From: Advenella kashmirensis W13003
GTDB lineage: Bacteria > Pseudomonadota > Gammaproteobacteria > Burkholderiales > Burkholderiaceae_B
NCBI RefSeq assembly: GCF_000506985.1
Contig: NZ_KI650979.1
Span: forward strand, 2,232,710 to 2,296,709
Reading direction: 5' to 3'
DNA: 64,000 nucleotides
Shown: one piece after another, positions 37,740 through 47,547 of the stretch
Position numbering within the stretch: the first letter of the stretch is position 1
Layout: each line of letters begins with the position of its first letter
The notes under the pieces: generated by a model
The model's input: only the letters and a program-made list of their open reading frames with translations
The model's database searches: none
What the model was told of the DNA's origin: nothing
Program-made: the position numbers and the translations under genes

Positions 37740-37773
37740 GGCAGACCGGGAAAATATCCAGTACCGGTTTGCC
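37740..37773 (+). other. Intercistronic hairpin between atpB and atpE
   Basis: GGCAGACCGG (37740-37749), 14-base loop, CCGGTTTGCC (37764-37773): ten pairs including one G-U. Followed by AAATTTT, so partial termination or mRNA processing is possible. It lies in the 134-nt leader of atpE. Confidence 0.65.
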
Positions 37774-37823
37774 AAATTTTAAGCAGTAACATTTTCCATC
37801 TTTAAATTGTTTTAGGTTCATAA

Positions 37824-38081
<258 letters not shown>

Positions 38082-38096
38082 TAGCAAGACGTAAGG

Positions 38097-38110
38097 CCAT
38101 CTTCGGATGG
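38097..38110 (+). other. UUCG-tetraloop hairpin after atpE
   Basis: CCATC-TTCG-GATGG, a very stable RNA tetraloop hairpin 16 bases after the atpE stop. A second small stem TTCGC-CAAG-GCGAA lies at 38188-38201, just before the atpF ribosome site. These may protect the atpE message or mark RNA processing. Confidence 0.6.
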
Positions 38111-38228
38111 TGGTGAACAAGATGGAATAGCGGACCTCGATTAACCCGGGGTTCGCCAATGACAAAAGTTCAAGTAAATTTCAGGATTTCGCCAAGGCGA
38201 AACCGCCCATTATTGAAGGGAAACGACC

Positions 38229-38699
38229 GTGAATTTAAACGCGACGCTCTTTTTCCAGACGCTCGTTTTTTTTGTGCTGGCGTGGTTCACGATGAAGTTC
38301 GTGTGGCCTCCGCTCATCAAGGCCATTGAAGAACGTCGTCAGAAGATTGCCGATGGTCTGGCTGCGGCCGACAAAGGCAAAGCGGATCTCGCTCAGTCCC
38401 AGGCCCGTATCAGTCTGATCGAAGCCGATGCCAAGCAGCAGACACATGCACGCTTGCAGGACGCCGAAAAACATGCTGCATCCATTGTTGATGCCGCTCG
38501 TGGAGAGGCCGAGACAGAACGTTCACGCATCATCGCTCAGGCCCAACAGGATGCCGAACGTGAAGTGCAGCGTGTCCGGGACAGTCTGCGTGACGAAGTG
38601 GCTGCCCTGGCCGTCAAAGGTGCAGAGCAGATTCTCAAACGCGAAGTCAATCCTCAGACGCATGCCGAGTTGCTGAACCAACTCAAGGCACAGCTTTAA
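38229..38699 (+). CDS. atpF: ATP synthase F0 subunit b
   Basis: 156 residues: one N-terminal membrane helix ([20 protein letters not shown]) then a long charged dimerising coiled coil of the stator stalk. Starts with GTG at 38229, with AAGGG at 38216-38220. 12 nt to atpH. Confidence 0.97.
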   Translation: MNLNATLFFQTLVFFVLAWFTMKFVWPPLIKAIEERRQKIADGLAAADKGKADLAQSQARISLIEADAKQQTHARLQDAEKHAASIVDAARGEAETERSRIIAQAQQDAEREVQRVRDSLRDEVAALAVKGAEQILKREVNPQTHAELLNQLKAQL

Positions 38700-38711
38700 T
38701 TCGGAAATACC

Positions 38712-39254
38712 ATGGCAGAACTATCAACCGTTGCCCGTCCGTACGCTGAGGCGCTTTTCGCCGTAGCGAAAAATGATCCGGCAGGTCTTGCTGCATGGTC
38801 GGAAGCCGTCAATGAGCTTGCGCAGCTTTCAAATCTGAATGATGTGCGTGAAGCGATGTCAGATCCACACCTGGAACGAAAGACACGAGAAGACGTTTTT
38901 CTGGGCCTGCTCAAAACACCGTTGTCGCAGCCAATGCACAACTTCGTTGATCTGCTCATCGAAAACGACCGTCTTTTGCTCCTGCCACAAATCGCCGAGC
39001 AGTTCGAGGCGCTGAAAAACCGCAATGACGGAACGGCACAGGCAGATATTACCAGTGCTTTCGAGATGTCCGATGCCCAGGTGCAGGAGCTGATTACCGG
39101 GCTGGAGAAAAAATTCGGCGTTAAACTGAAGCCCGTTGTTACTGTCGATCCGTCTCTCATCGGCGGTGTGCGTGTAACAGTCGGCGATCAGGTATTAGAT
39201 ACTTCCGTGCAGGCTCAGTTGAGCCGCCTGCGCGATACACTGGCGGCTCACTAA
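38712..39254 (+). CDS. atpH: ATP synthase F1 subunit delta
   Basis: 180 residues, OSCP family; links the top of the alpha3-beta3 head to subunit b. Family segments: [15 protein letters not shown] at the N-terminus and [19 protein letters not shown] near the C-terminus. 34 nt to atpA. Confidence 0.97.
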   Translation: MAELSTVARPYAEALFAVAKNDPAGLAAWSEAVNELAQLSNLNDVREAMSDPHLERKTREDVFLGLLKTPLSQPMHNFVDLLIENDRLLLLPQIAEQFEALKNRNDGTAQADITSAFEMSDAQVQELITGLEKKFGVKLKPVVTVDPSLIGGVRVTVGDQVLDTSVQAQLSRLRDTLAAH

Positions 39255-39288
39255 GCGCCATACATAACAGGATTTCAGGAGTCTGAAC

Positions 39289-40830
39289 ATGCAACTCAAT
39301 CCGTCAGAAATCAGCGAACTGCTCAAAAGCCGCATTGAAGGCCTGGGCGCTTCTGCCGATGTTCGTACGCAAGGTACGGTTGTTTCCGTAACCGACGGTA
39401 TTACCCGTATCCACGGTCTTTCCGATGTGATGCAAGGCGAAATGCTGGAGTTTCCCAATAACGTCTACGGTCTTGCTCTGAACCTCGAGCGTGACTCCGT
39501 GGGTGCCGTTATTCTGGGTGACTACACCGGCGTTTCTGAAGGTGATTCGGTCAAAACAACCGGTCGCATTCTCGAAGTGCCCGTCGGCCCCGAGCTGCGT
39601 GGCCGTGTCGTGAACGCACTGGGTCAGCCCATCGACGGTAAAGGTCCGATCAACGCGAAAGCGACCGACATTATCGAAAAAGTGGCCCCGGGTGTGATTG
39701 AACGCCAATCTGTTTCACAGCCGCTGCAAACCGGTATTAAATCAATCGACTCCATGGTGCCAATCGGCCGTGGTCAGCGCGAACTGATTATTGGTGACCG
39801 CCAGACAGGTAAAACTGCTGTTGCGATTGACGCCATCATCAGCCAGAAAGGCAAGAACGTAACCTGCGTTTACGTTGCTATCGGTCAGAAAGCTTCTACC
39901 GTCAACAACGTGGTCCGCAAGCTCGAAGAGCTCGGCGCGCTGGAATACACGATCGTTGTCGCCGCAACGGCTTCTGACTCTGCAGCCATGCAGTATCTGT
40001 CAGCCTATGCCGGTTGCACCATGGGTGAATACTTCCGCGATCGTGGTGAAGACGCCCTGATCGTTTATGATGATCTGACCAAACAAGCCTGGGCCTACCG
40101 TCAGGTTTCCCTGTTGCTGCGTCGCCCACCAGGCCGTGAAGCCTATCCTGGTGACGTGTTCTACCTGCACTCTCGTTTGCTGGAACGCGCAGCCCGCGTT
40201 AACGCCAACTACGTAGAGAAATTCACCAATGGTGAAATCAAAGGTAAAACCGGTTCTCTGACAGCGCTGCCGATCATTGAAACCCAGGCGGGTGACGTTT
40301 CCGCTTTCGTTCCGACCAACGTGATTTCGATTACCGACGGCCAGATCTTCCTTGAGACCGATCTGTTCAACGCCGGTGTGCGTCCTGCGATCAACGCCGG
40401 TATTTCCGTATCTCGCGTGGGTGGTGCCGCTCAGACCAAAGTCATTAAAAAGCTGTCCGGCGGTATCCGTACCGACCTGGCGCAGTATCGTGAACTGGCT
40501 GCGTTTGCCCAGTTCGCTTCTGATCTTGACGATGCAACCCGTCGTCAGCTGGAGCGTGGTAAACGCGTGGTGGAACTGCTCAAGCAGCCTCAGTACCAGC
40601 CTTTGCAGGTTTGGGAACTGGCCGTCTCTCTGTATGCTGTGAACAATGGCTACCTGGATGACGTCGAAGTCGAGAAGGTACTGGCCTTCGAAAAAGGTCT
40701 GAAAGACGAGCTTAAAAACAAGCACGCCGATCTGATTGGCCGTATCGAAGATACCAAAGAGCTGTCCAAAGAAGACGAAGCCGCACTGAAAGATATTGTT
40801 GCCGGCTTCAAAACTGGCGGTTCATATTAA
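39289..40830 (+). CDS. atpA: ATP synthase F1 subunit alpha
   Basis: 513 residues, the E. coli length. Non-catalytic nucleotide-binding subunit with P-loop GDRQTGKTA and the arginine-finger region ([12 protein letters not shown]). The conserved signature [15 protein letters not shown] is intact. A stem AGGTGC/GCACCT (40842-40868) lies in the 67-nt gap before atpG. Confidence 0.98.
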   Translation: MQLNPSEISELLKSRIEGLGASADVRTQGTVVSVTDGITRIHGLSDVMQGEMLEFPNNVYGLALNLERDSVGAVILGDYTGVSEGDSVKTTGRILEVPVGPELRGRVVNALGQPIDGKGPINAKATDIIEKVAPGVIERQSVSQPLQTGIKSIDSMVPIGRGQRELIIGDRQTGKTAVAIDAIISQKGKNVTCVYVAIGQKASTVNNVVRKLEELGALEYTIVVAATASDSAAMQYLSAYAGCTMGEYFRDRGEDALIVYDDLTKQAWAYRQVSLLLRRPPGREAYPGDVFYLHSRLLERAARVNANYVEKFTNGEIKGKTGSLTALPIIETQAGDVSAFVPTNVISITDGQIFLETDLFNAGVRPAINAGISVSRVGGAAQTKVIKKLSGGIRTDLAQYRELAAFAQFASDLDDATRRQLERGKRVVELLKQPQYQPLQVWELAVSLYAVNNGYLDDVEVEKVLAFEKGLKDELKNKHADLIGRIEDTKELSKEDEAALKDIVAGFKTGGSY

Positions 40831-40897
40831 GTAAGTCCGTGAGGTGCGTGGCCTGGTGTCATGCACCTTCCTGAAATTGGTTTAACAGGAAAGCGAA

Positions 40898-41809
40898 ATG
40901 CCTGGAATCAAGGAAATTCGTACGAAGATCAAGAGCGTGCAAAACACGCGCAAGATCACCAAGGCCATGGAAATGGTGGCCGCATCCAAAATGCGCAAGG
41001 CGCAGGAAAGAATGCGTGCCGGCCGTCCCTATGCCAAGAAAGTACGCGAAATCGCTGCACACATGATGCAAACGCATCCTGACTACCGCCATCCGTACAT
41101 GGAAGAACGTACAGATATCAAGGCGGTGGGTGTAGTGCTGGTCACCACAGACAAAGGTCTGTGCGGCGGCCTGAACACAAATATCTCCCGGCTGGTGCTG
41201 GCGCGTCTCAAGGAATTCGAGGCCAAGGGCATCAAGGTCCAGACGACTGCCCTCGGTAACAAAGGTCTGAGCCTGCTGACGCGTATTGGAAGCAATCTTG
41301 TTTCCAACGAAGTACAACTGGGCGATCAGCCACATCTTGAGCGCCTGATCGGTGCACTGAAGGTGCAGCTTGATGATTATCTCGATGGCAAAATCGATGC
41401 CCTCTATGTGGCGTCCACGCATTTTGTGAACACCATGAAGCAAGAGCCGACAATCATGCGGCTGTTGCCGTTGCCCGATGGTCTGGCTGATCCGTTTGTC
41501 GCCGGTGCTGCAAAAACCGAAGATGAAGAGGCGGCGATCGAATCCAGCTATCAGTGGGATTATATCTTCGAGCCCGATGCCAAATCGGTGATCGACGATT
41601 TGCTGGCCCGTTACGTTGAGGGTCTGGTGTATCAGGCAGTTGCGGAGAATATGGCGTCAGAGCAGTCGGCACGGATGGTGGCGATGAAGGCTGCATCGGA
41701 CAATGCGAAAAAAGTGATCGGGGAACTGCAACTGGTTTACAACAAAACCCGTCAGGCAGCCATCACCAAAGAAATTTCAGAAATCGTGGGGGGCGCCGCG
41801 GCCGTGTAA
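40898..41809 (+). CDS. atpG: ATP synthase F1 subunit gamma
   Basis: 303 residues, slightly longer than E. coli (287) because of a loop near residues 200-215 ([14 protein letters not shown]). Central rotor shaft; N-terminal helix [20 protein letters not shown] and C-terminal helix [19 protein letters not shown] are conserved. 55 nt to atpD. Confidence 0.97.
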   Translation: MPGIKEIRTKIKSVQNTRKITKAMEMVAASKMRKAQERMRAGRPYAKKVREIAAHMMQTHPDYRHPYMEERTDIKAVGVVLVTTDKGLCGGLNTNISRLVLARLKEFEAKGIKVQTTALGNKGLSLLTRIGSNLVSNEVQLGDQPHLERLIGALKVQLDDYLDGKIDALYVASTHFVNTMKQEPTIMRLLPLPDGLADPFVAGAAKTEDEEAAIESSYQWDYIFEPDAKSVIDDLLARYVEGLVYQAVAENMASEQSARMVAMKAASDNAKKVIGELQLVYNKTRQAAITKEISEIVGGAAAV

Positions 41810-41855
41810 CCTTCGGGTGAACACGAACCGGCATCTTTCAATCGTTATTAAGTAA

Positions 41856-43265
<1,410 letters not shown>

Positions 43266-43274
43266 GGAATAGCT

Positions 43275-43703
43275 ATGGCTACTTTACTCAAAGTAGATGT
43301 TGTCAGTGCTGAAGCATCCATCTTCTCGGGCGAAGCCAAATTCGTGTCTTTGCCGGGTGAAGCAGGCGAGCTGGGCGTTCTGCCCGGCCACACGCCACTG
43401 ATCTCCAAGGTTCGTCCCGGTACGCTGAAAATCGTACGCGAAGACGGAACAGAAGAGCTGGTGTTTGTAGCCGGTGGTATTCTTGAAGTGCAGCCGTTTG
43501 GTGTGACTGTTCTGTCCGACACGGCGATCCGTGCAGCAGACCTTGACGAAGCCAAGGCCGAAAAGGCTCGCCAGCAGGCGCTGGAAGCACTCGAGAACGC
43601 AAAAGACAAGCAGGATATCGCTGCCGTCGAAGCGGAGCTTGCGATGCTTGCCGCGCAGGTTGCTGCAGCCCGTCGGCTGGCGAATATGAAAAATCGTCAC
43701 TGA
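43275..43703 (+). CDS. atpC: ATP synthase F1 subunit epsilon
   Basis: 142 residues: N-terminal beta-sandwich ([17 protein letters not shown]) and C-terminal two-helix domain (about 90-140, Ala/Glu/Lys-rich) that inhibits ATP hydrolysis. Last gene of the operon; a strong terminator begins 34 nt after its stop. Confidence 0.97.
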   Translation: MATLLKVDVVSAEASIFSGEAKFVSLPGEAGELGVLPGHTPLISKVRPGTLKIVREDGTEELVFVAGGILEVQPFGVTVLSDTAIRAADLDEAKAEKARQQALEALENAKDKQDIAAVEAELAMLAAQVAAARRLANMKNRH

Positions 43704-43736
43704 TTCTTCATTAGCGCTGTAGTACTGGCAGTAGAA

Positions 43737-43771
43737 CAAAAGACGCCCATTGTGTGGCGTCTTTTGTTTTT
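43737..43771. terminator. Intrinsic terminator of the atp operon, probably bidirectional
   Basis: CAAAAGACGCC (43737-43747) pairs with GGCGTCTTTTG (43756-43766), loop 8, followed by TTTTT. The A-run in the left arm gives a T-run on the other strand, so it may also end the leftward ThDP-enzyme transcript. A second stem GGGGGA/TCCCCC lies at 43800-43822. Confidence 0.9.
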
Positions 43772-43836
43772 GCAGTGTAGCCATGTCTACATGGTATGCG
43801 GGGGATGTCAGATCCGTCCCCCTCATCAGGCAGGGA

Positions 43837-45525
43837 TTATTTTGCTTGTGATTTCTCAGCTGCTGCACGCAGTTGGTCAAGCGTTGCGGTCGGCGTAATG
43901 GCCTGGGGGTCGATCATGCAATGCAGAATGGCTGGTTTGCCACTAGCCACGGCTCGCTCAAATGCCGGACCAAAATCCTCGTTCTTGTCCACCCGTTCGC
44001 CATGGCCGCCGAAGGCAACGGCGTAGGCGGCAAAGTCCGGATTCTGCAGATTGGTGGCGCTAACGCGGCCCGGGTAGTGCTTTTCCTGGTGCATGCGAAT
44101 CGTGCCATACATGCCATTGTCAAAAACCAGCACAATGATATTCAGTCCGTATTGTACCGCAGTGGCAAACTCCTGTCCGTGCATCAGGAAGCAGCCGTCG
44201 CCGGCAAAGCAGACGACCTGTCTTTGCGGCATCACCCGCTTTGCACCTACGGCCGCGGGTGCGCCGTAGCCCATGGATCCCGAGGTGGGCGCCAGTTGCG
44301 TATTGTAGTGATTGAAACGATGAAAACGATGCAGCCATGTAGCATAGTTGCCTGCGCCATTTGTCATGATGGCATCGGGCTCCAGATGCGCTTCCAGGTA
44401 CGCCATAACACTGCCCATCTGCAGCGCACCGGGTGTGTTAACTGACTCGGGATTGCTCCAGGCCTCATAGGCTGCATGCGCGTCGTCGATCAATGCCTTG
44501 CGCTCGTTCGACGCGTGGGCAGGCAGCACAACCGCAGCACGGCCAAACTGGACAGGGCTGGCGTTGATGGCAAGTGCGGCCTGATAGACTCGGTTCAGTT
44601 CCTGGCTGTCGGGATGGACATGAATCAGGGTCTGTTTAGGTACAGGGATGTCCAGCAATGTGTAGCTCTGTGAGGCAATTTCCGACATGCGGCCGCCCAC
44701 CAGCAGAATGACGTCGGCTTCTTGCGCCATTTTGATTAATTTTGGATTGCTGCCCAGGCCAATATCGCCCGCGAAATTGGGATGAGAGCAGGGGAACAGA
44801 TGCTGGCGGCGAAACTGCACGGCAACAGGAAGTTGCTGTTGCTCGGCAAAACGTACAAAATCGTTTACCGCCTCTTGTGTCCAGCGAGCGCCGCCCAGAA
44901 TGGCCAGCGGTTTTTTTGCGCCGGCCAGCAGTTCGGCCATCTGATCCATATGCTCGGGTACGGGTGCGGATTCCACCGGTTCCACCCGTGGCGCATCGGC
45001 GACGCTGGCCATCTGAACCAGCATATCTTCAGGCAGGGCGATCACGACAGGGCCTGGCCGGCCCGACATGGCGACATGAAAGGCTCGGGCGACCAGTTCG
45101 GGAATGCGTGCCGCATCATCGATTTCGGTTGTCCATTTGGTCTGGGTGCCGAACACTGCACGGTAATCGACTTCCTGAAAGGCTTCGCGCTCGCGCATAC
45201 CGGTTTCAATCTGCCCGACAAACACGATCAGTGGGGTCGAGTCCTGCTTGGCGATATGAATGCCGGCCAGTGCGTTGGATGCGCCCGGGCCGCGGGTCAC
45301 CATGCAAATGCCGGGGCGGCCGGTCAGTTTGCCGTGCGCTTCGGCCATCATGGCTGCGCCGCCTTCCTGCCGACAGACCGTGACATTGATGCTGGCGTCA
45401 TGCAAGGCATCCAGAACAGCCAGGTAACTTTCACCCGGAACACAAAAGACATGATCCACGCCCTGAAGGACGAGTTGATCGACGATAATTTCTCCACCGG
45501 TACGGCTCAGGCTATTGATTTGCAT
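43837..45525 (-). CDS. Thiamine-diphosphate-dependent enzyme, acetolactate-synthase-like
   Basis: 562 residues with the three-domain plan of the family. PYR domain (about 1-170): catalytic Glu in CRQEGGAAMMAEA, which activates the cofactor. Central domain (about 195-330). PP domain (about 380-530): GDGCFLMHGQEF to FDNGMYG, the GDG-x-N magnesium/diphosphate motif. Resembles acetolactate synthase large subunits and related decarboxylases or carboligases such as IlvB-like, oxalyl-CoA decarboxylase and glyoxylate carboligase; no small regulatory subunit gene (ilvN) is adjacent, so biosynthetic AHAS is unlikely. It is divergent from a Bug-type receptor gene, hinting at breakdown of an imported organic acid. 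Reaction unknown. Confidence 0.88.
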   Translation of the reverse strand: MQINSLSRTGGEIIVDQLVLQGVDHVFCVPGESYLAVLDALHDASINVTVCRQEGGAAMMAEAHGKLTGRPGICMVTRGPGASNALAGIHIAKQDSTPLIVFVGQIETGMREREAFQEVDYRAVFGTQTKWTTEIDDAARIPELVARAFHVAMSGRPGPVVIALPEDMLVQMASVADAPRVEPVESAPVPEHMDQMAELLAGAKKPLAILGGARWTQEAVNDFVRFAEQQQLPVAVQFRRQHLFPCSHPNFAGDIGLGSNPKLIKMAQEADVILLVGGRMSEIASQSYTLLDIPVPKQTLIHVHPDSQELNRVYQAALAINASPVQFGRAAVVLPAHASNERKALIDDAHAAYEAWSNPESVNTPGALQMGSVMAYLEAHLEPDAIMTNGAGNYATWLHRFHRFNHYNTQLAPTSGSMGYGAPAAVGAKRVMPQRQVVCFAGDGCFLMHGQEFATAVQYGLNIIVLVFDNGMYGTIRMHQEKHYPGRVSATNLQNPDFAAYAVAFGGHGERVDKNEDFGPAFERAVASGKPAILHCMIDPQAITPTATLDQLRAAAEKSQAK

Positions 45526-45647
45526 GGGTGTTCTATAATGTCAGGTTAGGTTTGTGATAGGAATAAAGCCCATGATTTCCCGCGTTTTACTTGCTGGACG
45601 TGAGATCACAGACAACTTAAACATTTTAAAGTATAGGCGATAAGAAT

Positions 45648-46643
45648 ATGATATTTGCTCCAACACGATTTTTTCCGCGCGCTTTTTCTATCGCGGCAGG
45701 TTTGGGGATTTTGGCTTCAGTCAACACGGCATTTGCCCAGGAAGAGGCCTATCCGTCAAAACCGGTATCCATCCTGGTCGGCTTTGCTGCCGGCGGCACG
45801 ACCGATGTCCTGGCCCGCATCGTGGCTAAAGGCCTGGGCGATGAGCTCGGGGAAAGTTTTGTAGTCGAAAACAAACTGGGCGCCGGCAGCAATATTGCCA
45901 CTGACCAGTTACTGCGTAAAAAGCCTGATGGCTACACGCTGATGATGATGGCGGTGACCACCACCATCAACCAGACTCTTTACAAGAACGCCCGCTTCAA
46001 TATCGAAAAAGATATCGACCCCATTGTTCTGGTTGCCAAGGTGCCAAACATCCTGGTTGCCAGCAAAAACACGCCCTATAACAACGTCAAGGAATTTGTC
46101 GACTACGCCAAGGCCAATCCTGGCAAGGTCAACTATGGCTCTTCAGGGGCAGGCACCTCTATTCACCTGGCCGGCGAGCTTTTCAAGCAGCAGGCAGGCA
46201 TCGATATGCTGCACATCCCGTTCAATGGCAGTGGCCCATCCATGACAGCCCTGGTCGGCGGCCAGACTGACGTCGTGTTCGAAAACATGCCGGCGGCCGT
46301 GCCACAAATCAAGGCAGGCAAGATCAAGGCCTTTGCCGTGACCACCGACAAGCGTTCAGAGGCTTTCCCGGACGTGCCCACCCTGAAGGAATCGGGCTAT
46401 CCGCAGTTCAACGTTTCTTCATGGTTCGGTCTGGTAGCGCCAAAAGGCACGCCCAAGCCTATCATTGACAAGATCAACGCCACGGTGGAAAAAATCCTGG
46501 CCAAGCCTGAGGTCATCAAGCAGCTGGAAGGTTTGGGCGCTGAAGCTGAAAAGAACACGCCTGAACAGTTTTCAAAATTCGTCAACGACGAAACGAAAAC
46601 CTGGGGCGATGTGATCCGCAAGGGAAATATTTCAATTGAATAA
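45648..46643 (+). CDS. Bug-family tripartite tricarboxylate transporter receptor
   Basis: 331 residues. Signal peptide ends at NTAFAQ. The mature protein starts YPSKPVSILVGFAAGGTTDVLARI, the hallmark of Bug (TctC) periplasmic binding proteins, and carries YGSSGAGTSIHLAGELF and HIPFNGSGPSMTALVGGQ in the two lobes. Such receptors bind carboxylates with two water bridges; dozens occur per genome in Bordetella-like bacteria and most ligands are unknown. No TctA/TctB membrane genes are adjacent. Divergent from the ThDP enzyme with a 122-nt shared control region. Confidence 0.94.
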   Translation: MIFAPTRFFPRAFSIAAGLGILASVNTAFAQEEAYPSKPVSILVGFAAGGTTDVLARIVAKGLGDELGESFVVENKLGAGSNIATDQLLRKKPDGYTLMMMAVTTTINQTLYKNARFNIEKDIDPIVLVAKVPNILVASKNTPYNNVKEFVDYAKANPGKVNYGSSGAGTSIHLAGELFKQQAGIDMLHIPFNGSGPSMTALVGGQTDVVFENMPAAVPQIKAGKIKAFAVTTDKRSEAFPDVPTLKESGYPQFNVSSWFGLVAPKGTPKPIIDKINATVEKILAKPEVIKQLEGLGAEAEKNTPEQFSKFVNDETKTWGDVIRKGNISIE

Positions 46644-46662
46644 TTGAATCTGGCGAACCAGA

Positions 46663-46687
46663 CACGCAAATCACATTTGCGTGTTTT
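46663..46687 (+). terminator. Terminator-like hairpin after the Bug gene
   Basis: CACGCAAAT (46663-46671), loop CAC, ATTTGCGTG (46675-46683), then TTTT. Perfect 9-bp stem 20 bases after the stop codon. Confidence 0.7.
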
Positions 46688-46699
46688 CGCGCTAATGCA

Positions 46700-46735
46700 A
46701 ACGGCAACACGGCCTGTCGGCCTGTTGCCGTTTTT
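46700..46735 (+). terminator. Second, stronger terminator
   Basis: AACGGCAACA (46700-46709) pairs with TGTTGCCGTT (46723-46732), with the inner CGG/CC adding pairs, followed by a T-run (five Ts at 46731-46735). A tandem of two terminators follows the Bug gene. Confidence 0.85.
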
Positions 46736-46921
46736 ATCGAGCATGCCGATCATTGGTTTGTTTAACCAGGGGAAGGAGCGCTATTGGATGGGGTATAGCT
46801 GCCTCGCCAATCTACTCATGGATCGGGCGCGGAGTGTGCAGATGCAGCGACAATAAAACTTCAATTGTGCCGGTTTGAGAGGTAGGGAACAGTGTGATGC
46901 GGTGCTCTCAGAGCAGTAAAG

Positions 46922-46975
46922 CATCTGCCTGCGGCTGCGTGGATAGGCTTCACCACGCTTGTCGGCAGGCAGATG
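46922..46975. repeat. Composite two-stem inverted repeat
   Basis: Outer arms CATCTGCCTGC (46922-46932) and GCAGGCAGATG (46965-46975) match over 11 bp; inner arms GCGTGG (46937-46942) and CCACGC (46953-46958) match over 6 bp with a 10-base loop. The result is a 54-nt stem with one internal loop. No T-run on either strand. It lies about 100 bases after the stop of the leftward small protein gene, so it may be its terminator, or part of a small RNA. Confidence 0.65.
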
Positions 46976-47075
46976 AACTGCCAGTCAATCACCCATTCGG
47001 TGCATGGTCATATGCATCCGATTACTACAATTTACAACAAATACCCGTAAACGATACTGCCAGACGGGCTGGTGA

Positions 47076-47315
47076 TTACCAGATGTTGCCTTCAGAATCG
47101 GCGTCGTCGACGGCTTTTTCTGTTTCTTTGATCATCTCTACCATCATGACGACAGCAGCGGAAACAGAAGCAGCAACCGCTTTGACCATACCGGTCAGGC
47201 TCAGGGCGCGTTCTTCGTTGATAGCGTTATTGATCAATTCACGTTCCATTGAATCGCTGAAAGCAAGTTCAGGGGCATCGCTCATTGCGAGGGCGTTTTT
47301 CATAGAGATATTCAT
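47076..47315 (-). CDS. Small protein of unknown function (79 residues)
   Basis: Not recognised. The sequence is acidic at the end, with a central run MVKAVAASVSAAVVMMVEMI (about 43-62) that could be an amphipathic or weak membrane helix, preceded by helical SMERELINNAINEERAL. There are no cysteines; a Trp is the last residue. Support for a real gene: AAAGG eight bases before the ATG, and on the minus strand a good -10 TATAAT (47365-47360) at a sensible distance, with TTGCTT 17 bases further upstream. Divergent from the pseudo-receiver regulator, 232 nt apart. A regulatory or membrane-associated small protein is possible, but this is only inference. Confidence 0.65.
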   Translation of the reverse strand: MNISMKNALAMSDAPELAFSDSMERELINNAINEERALSLTGMVKAVAASVSAAVVMMVEMIKETEKAVDDADSEGNIW

Positions 47316-47359
47316 GGTTTGGGCCTTTAAAGTGACTGCGTTTTAACCAGGTATAAACC

Positions 47360-47388
47360 ATTATAGGGTTAACCCTAGTAATAAGCAA
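47360..47388 (-). promoter_or_regulatory. Promoter of the small protein gene with embedded palindrome
   Basis: Minus strand TTGCTT (47388-47383), 17 bases, TATAAT (47365-47360). The 14-bp perfect palindrome TAGGGTTAACCCTA (47364-47377) lies in the spacer and touches the -10, the classic place for a repressor site. GGGTTAAC recurs at 47450-47457 and a TTAACC half at 47344-47349. Confidence 0.6.
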
Positions 47389-47463
47389 GTGCACCAGAAC
47401 AATTCGTCATGCAATGCAACATTTACGTTGTTTTTTCCACAAAAACAGGGGGTTAACGAAAAA

Positions 47464-47489
47464 TGTCACAGTGTGACAATTGCGAATTG
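47464..47489. promoter_or_regulatory. Two abutting dyads upstream of the pseudo-receiver regulator
   Basis: TGTCACA-G-TGTGACA (47464-47478), perfect 7-1-7, directly overlaps CAATT-GCG-AATTG (47477-47489), perfect 5-3-5. They lie about 60-85 bases before the GTG start and border the probable -35 box, so regulator binding is likely. Confidence 0.6.
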
Positions 47490-47515
47490 TCGAAACTTCT
47501 GGCCGAACTTATGCT
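47487..47515 (+). promoter_or_regulatory. Possible promoter of the pseudo-receiver regulator
   Basis: TTGTCG (47487-47492), 17 bases, TATGCT (47510-47515). Moderate sigma-70 match; -35 overlaps the second dyad. Confidence 0.45.
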
Positions 47516-47547
47516 TTCAGTCCTGTTATGTTTGAAAGGAAATAAAT

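Larger units (their letters stand above)
46644..47075. other. 432-base gene-free stretch
   Basis: Contains the two Bug-gene terminators and a composite inverted repeat at 46922-46975. Short reading frames here have no ribosome sites and no recognisable content. The part from about 46740 to 46920 shows nothing that I can name. Confidence 0.6.
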
